Assembly: GCA_963842835.1 (NCBI GenBank)
Contig: CAWJIB010000006.1
Location: 124,001 to 188,000 of the forward strand
Source: Roseiarcus sp963842835
GTDB taxonomy: Bacteria; Pseudomonadota; Alphaproteobacteria; Rhizobiales; Beijerinckiaceae
Direction of reading: 5' to 3'
DNA: 64,000 nt
The notes under the pieces were generated by a model. It searched no databases, had not been told where the DNA came from, and saw nothing but the letters and a program-made list of their open reading frames with translations. Below, piece after piece: positions 53,251 through 62,777 of this stretch. How positions within the stretch are numbered: position 1 is the stretch's first letter; every line of letters begins with the position of its first letter. The translations under genes were made by a program, and so were the position numbers.

Positions 53251-54726
53251 ATGGACGGTCACGGGAGCGGCGAACTCGCCGCGACGCTGAAAGACAAGTC
53301 GCTGCTGAAGAACAAGTGCTATGTTGGCGGCGAGTGGATCGGCTCCGCGGCGGCGATCCCCGTCACTAATCCCGTCGACGAGAGCGTGATCGGCGAGGTG
53401 CCGAGGCTCGGCGCGGCCGAGACCCGCCGTGCGATCGAGGCCGCGCGCGACGCCCAGAAACTCTGGGCGAAGAAGACGGCCAAGGAGCGCGCCGGCATAT
53501 TGCGCAAGTGGTTCAACCTGATGATGGAGAACCAGGAAGATCTCGCGCGCATCATGACGGCCGAGCAGGGCAAGCCGCTGGCGGAATCGCGCGGCGAGAT
53601 TGCCTATGGCGCCTCGTTCATCGAGTTTTTCGCCGAGGAGGGCAAGCGCATCTATGGCGAGACGATCCCCTCGCCTTGGACGACCTCGCGCATGGTCGTG
53701 ATCAAACAGCCGCTCGGCGTCGTCGCCGCGATTACGCCGTGGAACTTCCCCAATGCAATGATCACGCGAAAAGCCGGTCCCGCCCTCGCCGCCGGCTGCG
53801 CCTTCGTTTGCAAGCCCGCCACCGAGACGCCGCTGTCGGCGCTCGCGCTCGCCGACCTTTGCGAGCGCGCCGGCATCCCCGCCGGCGTCTTCTCGGTATT
53901 GACAGGCTCCGCGCGCGAGATCGGCGCGGAGATGACGTCCAACCCGATCGTGCGCGGCCTCACGTTCACGGGATCGACCGAAGTCGGGCGCGTGCTGATG
54001 GCGCAGTGCGCGCCGACGATCAAGAAGCTCGGCCTGGAACTCGGTGGTAACGCACCCTTCATCGTGTTCGACGACGCTGATCTCGACGCCGCCGTGCAGG
54101 GCGCGATGGCCTCCAAGTACCGTAACGCCGGCCAGACCTGCGTCTGCGCCAACCGCCTGCTGGTGCAGGACGGCGTCTATGACGCTTTCGCCGAGAAGCT
54201 GACGGCGGCAGTGCGCAAGCTGAAGGTCGGCAACGGCGTCGACGACGGCGTCACCACCGGGCCGCTCATCAATCAGGCGGCGGTCGCCAAGGTCAAGGAG
54301 CACATCGACGACGCGGTCGAGAAGGGCGCGCGCGTCGTTCTTGGCGGCAAGCCCCTCGGCGGCAATTTCTTCGAGCCGACGGTCATCTGTGACGTGACGC
54401 CCGAGATGGCGGTGGCGCGCGAGGAGACGTTCGGGCCGGTCGCGCCGATCTTCCGCTTCAAGACGGAGGAGGAGGCGATCGAAATGGCCAACGCCACCGA
54501 ATTCGGCCTCGCCTGCTACTTCTACGCCCGCGACATCGGCCGCGTCTGGCGCGTCGCGGAAGGGCTCGAATACGGCATGGTCGGCATCAACGAGGGCATC
54601 ATCTCGACGGCCGAGGCGCCGTTCGGCGGCGTCAAGGAGAGCGGCCTGGGACGCGAGGGCTCGCACCACGGCGTCGAGGAGTATGTCGAGATGAAATACA
54701 TGCTGATGGGCGGGTTGGGGAAGTAG
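53251..54726 (+). CDS. gabD: Succinate-semialdehyde dehydrogenase
   Basis: A 491-residue aldehyde dehydrogenase of the GabD type, oxidising succinate semialdehyde to succinate. ITPWNFPNAMITRK, FTGSTEVGR, catalytic E263 in LELGGNAP and C297 in NAGQTCVCANR are present, and the C-terminus has the GabD-like GGVKESGLGREGS. It directly follows gabT, completing the GABA shunt. Confidence 0.93.
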   Translation: MDGHGSGELAATLKDKSLLKNKCYVGGEWIGSAAAIPVTNPVDESVIGEVPRLGAAETRRAIEAARDAQKLWAKKTAKERAGILRKWFNLMMENQEDLARIMTAEQGKPLAESRGEIAYGASFIEFFAEEGKRIYGETIPSPWTTSRMVVIKQPLGVVAAITPWNFPNAMITRKAGPALAAGCAFVCKPATETPLSALALADLCERAGIPAGVFSVLTGSAREIGAEMTSNPIVRGLTFTGSTEVGRVLMAQCAPTIKKLGLELGGNAPFIVFDDADLDAAVQGAMASKYRNAGQTCVCANRLLVQDGVYDAFAEKLTAAVRKLKVGNGVDDGVTTGPLINQAAVAKVKEHIDDAVEKGARVVLGGKPLGGNFFEPTVICDVTPEMAVAREETFGPVAPIFRFKTEEEAIEMANATEFGLACYFYARDIGRVWRVAEGLEYGMVGINEGIISTAEAPFGGVKESGLGREGSHHGVEEYVEMKYMLMGGLGK

Positions 54727-54919
54727 CAGAGGTTCGCCGAGACCTCATCCTTAGGCGTCCTTTGCAAATGCAAAGCGCGTCGAGGGATGGCCCAGGAGGC
54801 GCCGGCGACGCTCCGGCTTGGCCCACGCGGCGTCGCCGGCGCGGGGCCGCGCGGGGTCGAAACGCCGAATGGCGCAACGATAAAACGGAGGAAGAGGGTT
54901 GGAGCGGGAAGGGCAGGGG

Positions 54920-56026
54920 ATGGCTGCGGTCGGCGGTGAGGCCGCGTTGGTGAGTTTTCGCCACGTGTCGAAGACGTACGACGGCGAGACGCTGGTCGTG
55001 AAGGACCTCAACCTCGACATTCGCCGAGGGGAGTTCTTGACCTTGCTCGGGCCTTCCGGTTCCGGCAAGACAACGTCGTTGATGATGCTCGCAGGCTTCG
55101 AGTCGGCGACGGAAGGCCAAATCCTGCTCGGCGGCCGCGAACTCGGCTCCTCGCCCGCCTACAAGCGCAACATCGGCATGGTGTTCCAAAATTATGCGCT
55201 TTTCCCGCACATGACGGTGCTGGAGAACGTGGCCTTTCCGCTTTCCGTGCGCCGCCTCGGCAAGACGGAGCAGTGGGAGCGCGCGGCGAAGGCGCTGGAC
55301 ATGGTCAAGCTCGCAGGCTACGGCGGGCGTCGTCCCTCGCAACTGTCCGGAGGGCAGCAGCAGCGCGTCGCCTTGGCGCGCGCGCTGGTCTTCGAGCCGG
55401 CGCTCGTGCTGATGGACGAACCGCTCGGCGCTCTCGACAAGCAGTTGCGCGAGCACATGCAGCTCGAGATCAAGCACATCCATCAGCGGCTCGGCGTCAC
55501 CGTGGTTTACGTCACGCACGATCAGAGCGAAGCGCTGACGATGTCCGACCGCATCGCCGTGTTCAACGAGGGAATCGTTCAGCAGATCGATACGCCGAGC
55601 GGCCTCTACGACTTGCCGCGCAACAGCTTCGTGGCCAGCTTCGTCGGCGAAAACAACAAACTGCATGGCGTCGTCGAGACGCTGGAAGAGGGAGGTCTCT
55701 GCCGCGTGCGGCTCGGCAGCGGCGAGGCGCTGCAAGCGCGCGCCGTCAATGTCGCCGGCGTCGGCGCCAAGACCACACTGTCGTTCCGCCCCGAAAAGGT
55801 GCATATCGAAGGACAGGGCGAGGGCGACGCAAATCGTCTCAAGGGCGACGTTCTCGAGACTATCTATCACGGCGACCATCTGCGCGTGCGCGTCGCGGTC
55901 GCCGGCAACGACGCCTTCATGGTCAAGATGCGCTTCCGCAGCGGTCGCGCGGCCCCGCTTGCGGGCGAGACGCTTGAACTCGTCTTTCACGCGCAGGACT
56001 GCCTCGCACTCGATCCGGTACGCTGA
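54920..56026 (+). CDS. Polyamine-type ABC transporter ATP-binding protein (PotA-like)
   Basis: A 368-residue ATPase: Walker A GPSGSGKTTSLMMLAG, Q-loop VFQNYALFPHM, signature LSGGQQQRVALARAL, Walker B LMDEPLGALDKQ, and a C-terminal TOBE regulatory domain (LSFRPEKVHIEG). This layout is that of the putrescine/spermidine class. ATG 54920 is taken; TTG 54899 would add seven residues. Confidence 0.9.
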   Translation: MAAVGGEAALVSFRHVSKTYDGETLVVKDLNLDIRRGEFLTLLGPSGSGKTTSLMMLAGFESATEGQILLGGRELGSSPAYKRNIGMVFQNYALFPHMTVLENVAFPLSVRRLGKTEQWERAAKALDMVKLAGYGGRRPSQLSGGQQQRVALARALVFEPALVLMDEPLGALDKQLREHMQLEIKHIHQRLGVTVVYVTHDQSEALTMSDRIAVFNEGIVQQIDTPSGLYDLPRNSFVASFVGENNKLHGVVETLEEGGLCRVRLGSGEALQARAVNVAGVGAKTTLSFRPEKVHIEGQGEGDANRLKGDVLETIYHGDHLRVRVAVAGNDAFMVKMRFRSGRAAPLAGETLELVFHAQDCLALDPVR

Positions 56027-56053
56027 AACTTGGTGAAGAAAGGGAGAGAACAA

Positions 56054-57094
56054 ATGAGACTCAAGACTTTGCTGCTCGCGGCGGCCGCACTCGCGGTCGC
56101 GACCGGCGGCGCGATAGCGCGCGACCTGACCGTCGTCTCATGGGGCGGCGCCTATCAGGACGCGCAGAAGAAAGTTTATTTCGCGCCTTTCACGGCGGAA
56201 ACCAAGATTCCCATGGTGGATGAGCCGTGGGACGGCGGCGTGGGCACGCTGCGCGCCAAAGTGCAGTCGGGCAAGGCCGACTGGGACGTCGTGCAGGTGG
56301 AAAGCGACGAGCTCGCCGTCGGTTGCGAGGAGGGGCTTTACGAGAAACTCGACTGGACGAAAATCGGCGGCAAGGACGCCTATATCCCCGACGCAGTGCA
56401 CGAGTGCGGCGTCGGCGCGATTTTCTATGATTTCGTGCTCGGCTATGACAAGGACAAGCTGAAGGACGGCCCGACCGGTTGGGCCGATTTCTTCGATCTG
56501 AAGAAATTCCCCGGCAAGCGCGCGCTGCGGAACGGTCCGAAGACGACGCTCGAAATCGCGTTGATCGGCGATGGCGTCTCTCCCAAGGACGTCTACAAGG
56601 TTTTGGCTACGCCCGAGGGGGTCGATCGCGCCTTCAAGAAGCTCGACACGATCAAGAGCGACCTCATCTTCTGGAAATCGGGCGCTCAGCCGCCCCAACT
56701 GCTGGCCTCGGGCGAAGTCGCGCTGACCTCGGTCTATAACGGACGCGTCGACGCCGCCAACCGCAACGACCATCGCAATTTCGGCATGGTCTGGAACGGG
56801 GCGCTCTATACGATGGACTCCTGGGTCATCCTCAAAGGAAGCCCCAATCTGGACGCGGCCTACAAGTTTCTCGCATTCGTCGGCCGTCCGGAGAACGAGG
56901 CCAAGCTGCCCGACGCGATCGCCTATGGCGTTCCCAACGTGAAAGCGAACGCCCTGATCAATCCGGATCGCCTGAAAGTGCTCGGCACCGCGCCGGAAAA
57001 CATCGCCAACGCCGTGCTGTTGAACACCGCATTCTGGCTCGAAAACTCCGACCGCTTGACGGAGCGGTTCAATCAGTGGGCGGCGCAGAAGTAG
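56054..57094 (+). CDS. Polyamine-type ABC transporter substrate-binding protein (PotD/PotF-like)
   Basis: A 346-residue periplasmic protein. The signal peptide ends TGGAIARD, then LTVVSWGGAYQDAQKKVYFAPF, the diagnostic opening of the spermidine/putrescine-like class, and DWDVVQVESDELAVGC. AGGGAGAGAA precedes the ATG. The cargo may be a polyamine, GABA or a guanidino acid. Confidence 0.9.
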   Translation: MRLKTLLLAAAALAVATGGAIARDLTVVSWGGAYQDAQKKVYFAPFTAETKIPMVDEPWDGGVGTLRAKVQSGKADWDVVQVESDELAVGCEEGLYEKLDWTKIGGKDAYIPDAVHECGVGAIFYDFVLGYDKDKLKDGPTGWADFFDLKKFPGKRALRNGPKTTLEIALIGDGVSPKDVYKVLATPEGVDRAFKKLDTIKSDLIFWKSGAQPPQLLASGEVALTSVYNGRVDAANRNDHRNFGMVWNGALYTMDSWVILKGSPNLDAAYKFLAFVGRPENEAKLPDAIAYGVPNVKANALINPDRLKVLGTAPENIANAVLLNTAFWLENSDRLTERFNQWAAQK

Positions 57095-57095
57095 C

Positions 57096-58319
57096 ATGAG
57101 CGGGGGCGCCGTCAGTCTGAGGGCTCAACTCGCCCGCGCCGAAAGGTTGCGCCGCTGGCGCGCCTTCGGCCTGGTGGCGCCCCTGTTCTTCTTTCTGATC
57201 GTCGTCTTCGTCGCGCCGATCGGCGACATGCTGCTGCGCTCGACGCACGATGTTGAGTTGCGCGACGTCTGGCCGAAGACCGCGGCGGCGCTTGCAGGCT
57301 GGACCGACCACGCCCATGTCCCCGACGAGGCGGCTTTCGCCGCGCTCGCCGCGGACATGAGGTCCGCAAAAGCCGCGGGAACGCTCGCGGTCCCGGCGCG
57401 GCGGCTCAACTACGCTGTCGACGGCGGCCGGACGCTGGTCTTCAATACCCAGCGCAAGCTGCCGGAGACGGCGGACAAATGGACGGACGCGTTCCTCGGC
57501 GCCGATCCGCGTTGGCGCGACGTCGAGACGTGGAACGCGATCGATCAAGCGGCGGGACCGTTCACCAGCTACTTCATGCTGGCGGCGATGGACCGGCAGA
57601 AGCGCGCCGACGGCTCCGTCGCTTTGACCGACGCGAACCGGCGAATTTATCTCGACGTGCTCGCCCGCACGTTTCTGGTGAGCGCGGTGGTGACCGCGCT
57701 TTGCCTGCTGCTCGGCTTTCCCGTCGCCTACCTCCTGGCGACGCAGCCGCCGGCGCGCGCCAATCTATTGATGATCCTGGTGCTGTTGCCGTTCTGGACG
57801 TCGCTGCTGGTGCGCACGGCGGCATGGATCGTCGTGTTGCAGGAGCACGGCCTCGTCAACGATGCGCTGATCGGCCTCGGGCTTATCGAGCGACCGCTGC
57901 GGCTCATCTACAACCGCACCGGCGTCTATATCGCGATGACGCACGTGCTGCTGCCCTTCGCCGTGTTGCCGCTCTATTCCGTCATGAAGGGCGTCAATCC
58001 GGTCTATATGCGCGCGGCGCTGTCGCTCGGAGCGCGGCCGACGGTGGCGTTCCTGCGAGTCTATCTGCCGCAGACGACGCCGGGCGTCGCCGCCGGGGGC
58101 CTGCTCGTCTTCATCCTCGCGCTCGGCTATTACATCACGCCCGAACTCATCGGCGGCGCGTCCGATCAGATGCTGTCGCATTTCATCGCCTATTACACGG
58201 CCGATACCGTGAACTGGGGCATGGCTTCGGCGCTGGGCGCGTTGCTGCTCGCGTCGACCCTGGCGCTCTATGCGCTCTATAATCGCCTGGTCGGACCGGG
58301 CGGTGTTCGGATGGGATGA
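57096..58319 (+). CDS. Polyamine-type ABC transporter permease (PotB-like)
   Basis: A 407-residue permease with six TM helices. TM1 (VAPLFFFLIVVFVAPIGD) is followed by a long periplasmic insert of about 130 residues (about 50-180) before the core, which is longer than in E. coli PotB. The EAA loop is MRAALSLGARPTVAFLRVYLPQTTPGV. It starts one base after the binding-protein stop. Confidence 0.9.
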   Translation: MSGGAVSLRAQLARAERLRRWRAFGLVAPLFFFLIVVFVAPIGDMLLRSTHDVELRDVWPKTAAALAGWTDHAHVPDEAAFAALAADMRSAKAAGTLAVPARRLNYAVDGGRTLVFNTQRKLPETADKWTDAFLGADPRWRDVETWNAIDQAAGPFTSYFMLAAMDRQKRADGSVALTDANRRIYLDVLARTFLVSAVVTALCLLLGFPVAYLLATQPPARANLLMILVLLPFWTSLLVRTAAWIVVLQEHGLVNDALIGLGLIERPLRLIYNRTGVYIAMTHVLLPFAVLPLYSVMKGVNPVYMRAALSLGARPTVAFLRVYLPQTTPGVAAGGLLVFILALGYYITPELIGGASDQMLSHFIAYYTADTVNWGMASALGALLLASTLALYALYNRLVGPGGVRMG

Positions 58320-58322
58320 GTC

Positions 58323-59153
58323 ATGGCGAACGCCGCTCAGCGCCGAACGCTCGAAGAGCAACTCTGGACCACGGCGCTGTGGATCGCCTCGATCGCCGTG
58401 TTCGTCTTTCTCGTTGCGCCTATCCTGGCCATCGTGCCGCTGTCGTTCAACTCGCGCGAATTCCTCACCTATCCGCTCAGCGGCTTTTCGCTGCGCTGGT
58501 ACGATCAGTTCTTCTCCAGCGCCGAATGGATGCGCGCGTTCAAGAACAGCTTCATCGTCGGAGGCGCGTCGATGCTGCTGGCGACAGCGCTCGGCACGCT
58601 CGCCGCGCTCGGCCTGACCCAGGCCGATTTTCGCGGCAAGGGACTCGTCATGGCGGTGCTGCTGTCGCCGATGATCGTGCCGGTGATTGTTGTCGCCGTC
58701 GGCTTCTACTTCTTCTTCGCCCCGCTTGGCCTCACTGGCTCCTATCTCGGCCTCATCCTCGCCCATACCGCGCTCGGCGCGCCCTTCGTCGTCATCACCG
58801 TCATGGCGACGCTGCAGGGCTTCGACAGGAACTTGTTGCGGGCGGCGGCGAGTCTGGGCGCGGGGCCGACGCGCAGCTTCTTCAAGGTGGTGCTGCCGCT
58901 GATCGGTCCCGGCGTCGCCACGGGCGCCCTGTTCGCCTTCGCCGCCAGTTTCGACGAGGTCGTCGTCGTGCTGATGATCGCCGCGCCGGAGCAGCGAACG
59001 CTGCCGCGGGAAATGTTTTCGGGTATCCGCGAGAATTTCAGCCCGGTCATCACGGCGGTGGCGACGGTCATGATCGCGGTCTCCATCGTGCTCCTCGTGA
59101 CGCTGGAGCTTCTGCGCCGCCGCTCCGAGGCGATGCGGGCCGCCAAGGGTTAG
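58323..59153 (+). CDS. Polyamine-type ABC transporter permease (PotC-like)
   Basis: A 276-residue permease with six TM helices and the EAA loop LLRAAASLGAGPTRSFFKVVLPLIGPGV. Partner of the previous permease, three bases away. Last gene of the island's catabolic module. Confidence 0.92.
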   Translation: MANAAQRRTLEEQLWTTALWIASIAVFVFLVAPILAIVPLSFNSREFLTYPLSGFSLRWYDQFFSSAEWMRAFKNSFIVGGASMLLATALGTLAALGLTQADFRGKGLVMAVLLSPMIVPVIVVAVGFYFFFAPLGLTGSYLGLILAHTALGAPFVVITVMATLQGFDRNLLRAAASLGAGPTRSFFKVVLPLIGPGVATGALFAFAASFDEVVVVLMIAAPEQRTLPREMFSGIRENFSPVITAVATVMIAVSIVLLVTLELLRRRSEAMRAAKG

Positions 59154-59499
59154 AGCCCGGCGCGTTCATGTTGGGATCGTCGTCGCGAGGAGCGAAGCGA
59201 CGAAGATTCCATGCGGGGTGGTTAGCGGCCGGTCGCTTCGTCTGCGAATCGGCTGTGAATAAGCACCGATGCAAGACCCCCAGCCGGCGGCGGTCTAAGA
59301 GGCTACCCCAACACGTTAATTTGACCGGTGGGCGGGGTCCCGATCGGCGCCGATAGCGACTCCGCCAAGCTGCTAGTTTGTTGTTCTATATCAGCCGATT
59401 ATGCAGAACCGGCACAGGGGTCCCGCGAGGGTGCTTGTTTACATCAGCTAAAATATTGATATTTATAGCCTGAAAAAACCTGACTTCGGCTCCATGGGA
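59154..59499. other. Non-coding right end of the island
   Basis: Holds a REP-like phrase GTCGTCGCGAGGAGCGAAGCGACGAAG (59178-59205) and, at about 59296-59352, a remnant of the IS-end-like repeat (TTGACCGGTGG...GTCCCGATCGGCGCCGATAGC). AT-rich sequence just before the att site includes AAATATTGATATTTATAG, an imperfect palindrome. No integrase. Confidence 0.45.
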
Positions 59500-59547
59500 G
59501 ACTTTTAATCAGGGGGTCGTGGGTTCGAGTCCCACCGCGCTCACCAA
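59500..59547 (+). repeat. Right attachment site (attR core, tRNA-Lys 3' fragment)
   Basis: An exact 48-base copy of the tRNA-Lys anticodon loop to CCA region (21498-21545). The upstream sequence (CTCCATGGGA) does not match a tRNA 5' half, so this is not a functional tRNA. Confidence 0.85.
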
Positions 59548-59702
59548 GTCAATCAAAGGCTTACAGCACGCTTCGAAGCCGATTGCTTCCCAGAAAGCCG
59601 ATTTGGGAAGCGTATTTGAAGCGGCGCGCGGCAGAACGCCGCAGCCTATCGCTCGCAGAGCCGTCCTCGATGGGCAGGAGTTTCGCTCTCAGCAGCCCAA
59701 AC

Positions 59703-59736
59703 AAAACGGCCCGCCGCTACATCCGCAGCGGGCCGT
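59703..59736 (-). terminator. Rho-independent terminator, reverse strand
   Basis: Stem ACGGCCCGC (59706-59714) pairs perfectly with GCGGGCCGT (59728-59736). On the reverse strand it is followed by TTTTGTTTG. It would end transcription coming from the right, for example from the sugar-transferase gene 480 bases away. The rest of 59548-59841 has no recognised gene. Confidence 0.6.
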
Positions 59737-59841
59737 GTCGTCGGCGTCGGGTCGAATCCGTCAGCTTGTTGTTATCTTGGCTGTGCTAACGAAAACAAAA
59801 AGAATAATTCCCTCGGTATCGCAGGACGGAATTTTCCGGGC

Positions 59842-60213
59842 ATGATGTTTATGGTAGTGATGATTATCTCGGCGATAGTCCCAGGAATTGTCGGGGCGCT
59901 CTCGGCGTATCGCTACTCGGTGTATGTTTTGGTTCCCGTGAGTTTGTTTTTCCTTGTGCTGGCGATAGCAGGCTGCGTGGTTTACGGCTCAAGCCTTTCC
60001 GCGAGCACGCTCGCCGTCGTGTCTGGCCTGACGTGCCTGCACTTTGGTTATTTCCTCAGACTCTTCGTCTCGCAAGCCGGACGGGCGCGGAGTGCAACGC
60101 CCTTCGGCTTGAAGCGCGCACAACTGGACGCGCGACGGCAACACCCATTTGACGGCCAGCGCCGGAATGTCGAGCGGTCCGTTCTGAACAGGCTCAGGTC
60201 GCGAATTCAATAG
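59842..60213 (+). CDS. Small membrane protein, probably exopolysaccharide-associated
   Basis: A 123-residue protein with three hydrophobic helices (VVMIISAIVPGIVGAL, VYVLVPVSLFFLVLAIAG, LSGLTCLHFGYFLRLF-like) and a basic C-terminal tail. It resembles in layout the protein at 61192, sharing C-X-X-FGYxL before a basic tail. The two flank a sugar-transferase gene. Start ATG 59842. Confidence 0.5.
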   Translation: MMFMVVMIISAIVPGIVGALSAYRYSVYVLVPVSLFFLVLAIAGCVVYGSSLSASTLAVVSGLTCLHFGYFLRLFVSQAGRARSATPFGLKRAQLDARRQHPFDGQRRNVERSVLNRLRSRIQ

Positions 60214-60220
60214 CCTGGCG

Positions 60221-60887
60221 TCAGTATGCGCGGGGCTGTTTAAGCTCGAAGAAAGTACGCCAGATAATTTTAAAATCAAGCATAAGCGACCAATTGTTGA
60301 CGTACCACAAATCGAGCCTCAGTCCGCTTTTCCATGTCCTCGATCGTCTGAGCTTCTCCGCGCAGGCCGTTAACCCGAGCCCATCCAGTTATGCCCGGTT
60401 TAAAATGGCGCAGATGTGCAAAACTCGATACCGCGGCGTGCTCGTCATCGGCGATGTCAGGCGGCGGTGGACCAACCAGAGACATCTCTCCTTTCAGTAC
60501 GTTGAAGAGCTGCGGCACTTCGTCAATGCTCGATTGTCCGAGCATGCGGCCCATTCCGGTGACGCGCGGGTCTTTCCCCCGCGTCTGAACGATCTGCGTT
60601 CCGTCCTCGATCATCGACAGGGTTCTGAATTTGTAGGTGAAAAACTTGCGCCCGTCGAAGCCGGTTCGGCGCTGTCGAAAGATGACGGGGCCAACGCTGT
60701 CTAGTTTGATAGCGAGAGCGGTCATCAACATCAGGGGAGCCAGCAGAACGAGCGCAGTCACAGCCAGCACAATGTCGCACGCTCGCTTCGCAAACCTTTC
60801 TGTTCGAGTAAGGGGCGCACGCTGCATTGCGACCGAGGGAACCGGAGCGATCGAGGAGAAGTTTTGGTGTCCAAGGACGGACCGCAT
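60221..60887 (-). pseudogene. Exopolysaccharide sugar transferase (WcaJ/ExoY type), frameshifted at C-terminus
   Basis: ATG 60887 with GGGGAAAGAG upstream. One TM helix (CDIVLAVTALVLLAPLMLM), then the bacterial sugar transferase domain: FRQRRTGFDGRKFFTYKFRT, DEVPQLFNVLKGEMSLVGP, FKPGITGWARVNGLRG. At about 60325 an extra base moves the frame. The normal end (LDLWYVNNWSLMLDFK... to PRAY) lies in the other frame and stops at 60221; the unshifted frame ends at 60276. It normally transfers the first sugar phosphate to undecaprenyl phosphate. Confidence 0.82.
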
Positions 60888-61191
60888 GGACTCTTTCCCC
60901 AAGGACAACTGATGGACGCAAGAAATTCGCCAGTCGGCTTCGTCTCGAATTGGGATTTTGCGGGTCCAGCGTCGAAATTCGCTGCTCGCATTCCCCAACG
61001 GCCTCCAATTTAACAATATGGGATGGCCTGTGCAAAGTTTGCGTCCTGGGAACGGGCGTTATCCTTGCGTAGCAAACGATCGGGCTTTTTAGCTGTTGAC
61101 AAGTTCGAAATAGGGTCTGCATCAAATTGCAATGAATCATCTAACCTGCTTTAGATGGATTTGAGCCGATCATTTGCCCGGGGAGGATCGA

Positions 61192-61458
61192 ATGATCTTC
61201 ATTGGGCTGAGCGGCCTATGCCTTGGAGCCATTCTGGCGCTGAAATTGAAGGTTTTAATCCTCGTTCCGGCGACTATTCTCGGCACGGCGGCTGTTGCGG
61301 CAGCGGAATTGGTTAGCGGACATTGTGTTGTCGATGCGCTGTCGTGTGGGGCAGAGGCGGCGTGCGCCGTGCAGTTTGGTTATTTGCTCGGATTGTCCGT
61401 CAAAGGCTTCGCCACGGACCCAAAAGCGGTTCGGACAGCGAAGTCGTCGCTGAGCTAA
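61192..61458 (+). CDS. Small membrane protein
   Basis: An 88-residue protein with three hydrophobic stretches (LSGLCLGAILAL, VLILVPATILGTAAVAAAEL, AEAACAVQFGYLLGLSV), similar in layout to the protein at 59842. GGGAGG lies just before ATG 61192; a TTGACA box at 61096-61101 could be its -35. Function unknown. Confidence 0.55.
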   Translation: MIFIGLSGLCLGAILALKLKVLILVPATILGTAAVAAAELVSGHCVVDALSCGAEAACAVQFGYLLGLSVKGFATDPKAVRTAKSSLS

Positions 61459-61765
61459 CGTCCGGCTTGCCGAACTTCGTCGACGGGTGTTTTGCCGAAG
61501 CAATTAAGTCGTCGCCTGTTCTTTAATCGCGTGTAGGAAGTCAACTCCTGACGATCTCGTCGCCGCCGGGGTCATGCTTTCGCCTACAGCCATCGAAGCG
61601 CAGCGCAGCGTCATGCGCTCATCGAAGGAATGTCGGGCATTACGTATTTCGTATTACGTTGACAGGCCTGTAAATCCCGAATTCCAACCGGCTACGCCTA
61701 CCGCGGTCAAGCGGCTGCGCCGCGCCGTGAGCTCCGTTTGGGCCGCGCGGGGCGGGAGCCGCCGA
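61459..61765. other. Intergenic region
   Basis: 307 bases with no gene recognised. A short AT-rich stretch (GGCATTACGTATTTCGTATTACGTTGAC, 61633-61660) contains TTACGTATTTCGTA-like dyad symmetry. Confidence 0.35.
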
Positions 61766-62494
61766 TCACAGATCGACGGTCGGAAGCTCGGTGATGATCG
61801 AATCGAAGTCGTCGATTCTGGCGAAGAACGCCGCCATGACTTTGCCGATTTTGCTGGAATCGACGACGAGATGGCGTTCGACGGCGCAGCTCATGGCTTT
61901 CTGCTTGATCGGAACCTCATGGAAGTTCCAGCAGCTCACGCCGCGAACGCGCTCGACGCCGCCGGCGGAAATGAACGCTTTGTTGATGCCGATGCTGCTC
62001 AGCGCTTCGAGGCCTTCCGCGCCCGAAAACGTCGCCGAGGACGGGTGATAGGCGCCGCCGAGAAGGATCATCCGAACGCTGCTCTTACGGCTGATGATCT
62101 GCGCGATATTGAGGGAATAGCAAACAACCGTGATATTCGAGTTCGGCGCAATGAGATTGGCCAGAAACGGCATGCTCGTTCCGCAATCGATGAAGATTGT
62201 GTCGCGCTCGGCGATCAGGCTCGCGGCCTTGGCGCATGCGGCGGCCTTGGCCGCGGAGAATTTGTCCTGTTCCCGATCGATGAGATAGCCGGTGTTGGCG
62301 CCAAAATCTCCGGCTCGCAGAATATGCCCGCCGAAATACGCGAATTGGTTCGCGTTCGCGGCGATGTCTCGACGCACCGTCATCTCCGACACGTTGAGCA
62401 GTGCGGCCGCATCCCGCAGGCGCACGACGCCCTGTTCGGCAAGAGCTTTCGCCAGCAAGTTGAGTCGCTCCGATCGAAGCGGCGAAATGGACAT
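61766..62494 (-). CDS. DeoR/GlpR-family transcriptional regulator
   Basis: A 242-residue regulator: N-terminal HTH (RLRDAAALLNVSEMTVRRDI) and a sugar-phosphate-binding DeoR C-terminal domain (FIDCGTSMPFLANLI, ILLGGAYHPSSATFSG, KAFISAGGV). Divergent from the ribokinase-like gene, which it very probably represses until a sugar phosphate is present. ATG 62494 is chosen because the HTH domain begins there. Confidence 0.87.
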   Translation of the reverse strand: MSISPLRSERLNLLAKALAEQGVVRLRDAAALLNVSEMTVRRDIAANANQFAYFGGHILRAGDFGANTGYLIDREQDKFSAAKAAACAKAASLIAERDTIFIDCGTSMPFLANLIAPNSNITVVCYSLNIAQIISRKSSVRMILLGGAYHPSSATFSGAEGLEALSSIGINKAFISAGGVERVRGVSCWNFHEVPIKQKAMSCAVERHLVVDSSKIGKVMAAFFARIDDFDSIITELPTVDL

Positions 62495-62777
62495 CGATGG
62501 GTGGCCTATCCGGGATCTGTGCAAAAGTTCGACGCGTGTGAAGTCGTACAACGATCTGTAATTATTGTGGAGGGAGCCAGCGAGCAAATGTCCGACTGTT
62601 AGGAAATGCGAAGGCGACGCCGCGCAATTGCGGTTATTCAGGGCCTCGGCGCCCCGCCGGCGGGAACAGGCCTCAGCGCGCCGATCCTGCCGAAGCGGCT
62701 TTGCCCAAGGCCGCGAAAGTCATATGTGTCGCTCGGCGCGCGGCGTCCGCCGCCAGGGCAATCGAAGGCGATGCGCA

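Noticed and set aside
59500..59547. A second tRNA-Lys gene
   Set aside because: Only the 3' part is present; the preceding bases cannot form the acceptor 5' strand or D-arm. It is an att duplication.
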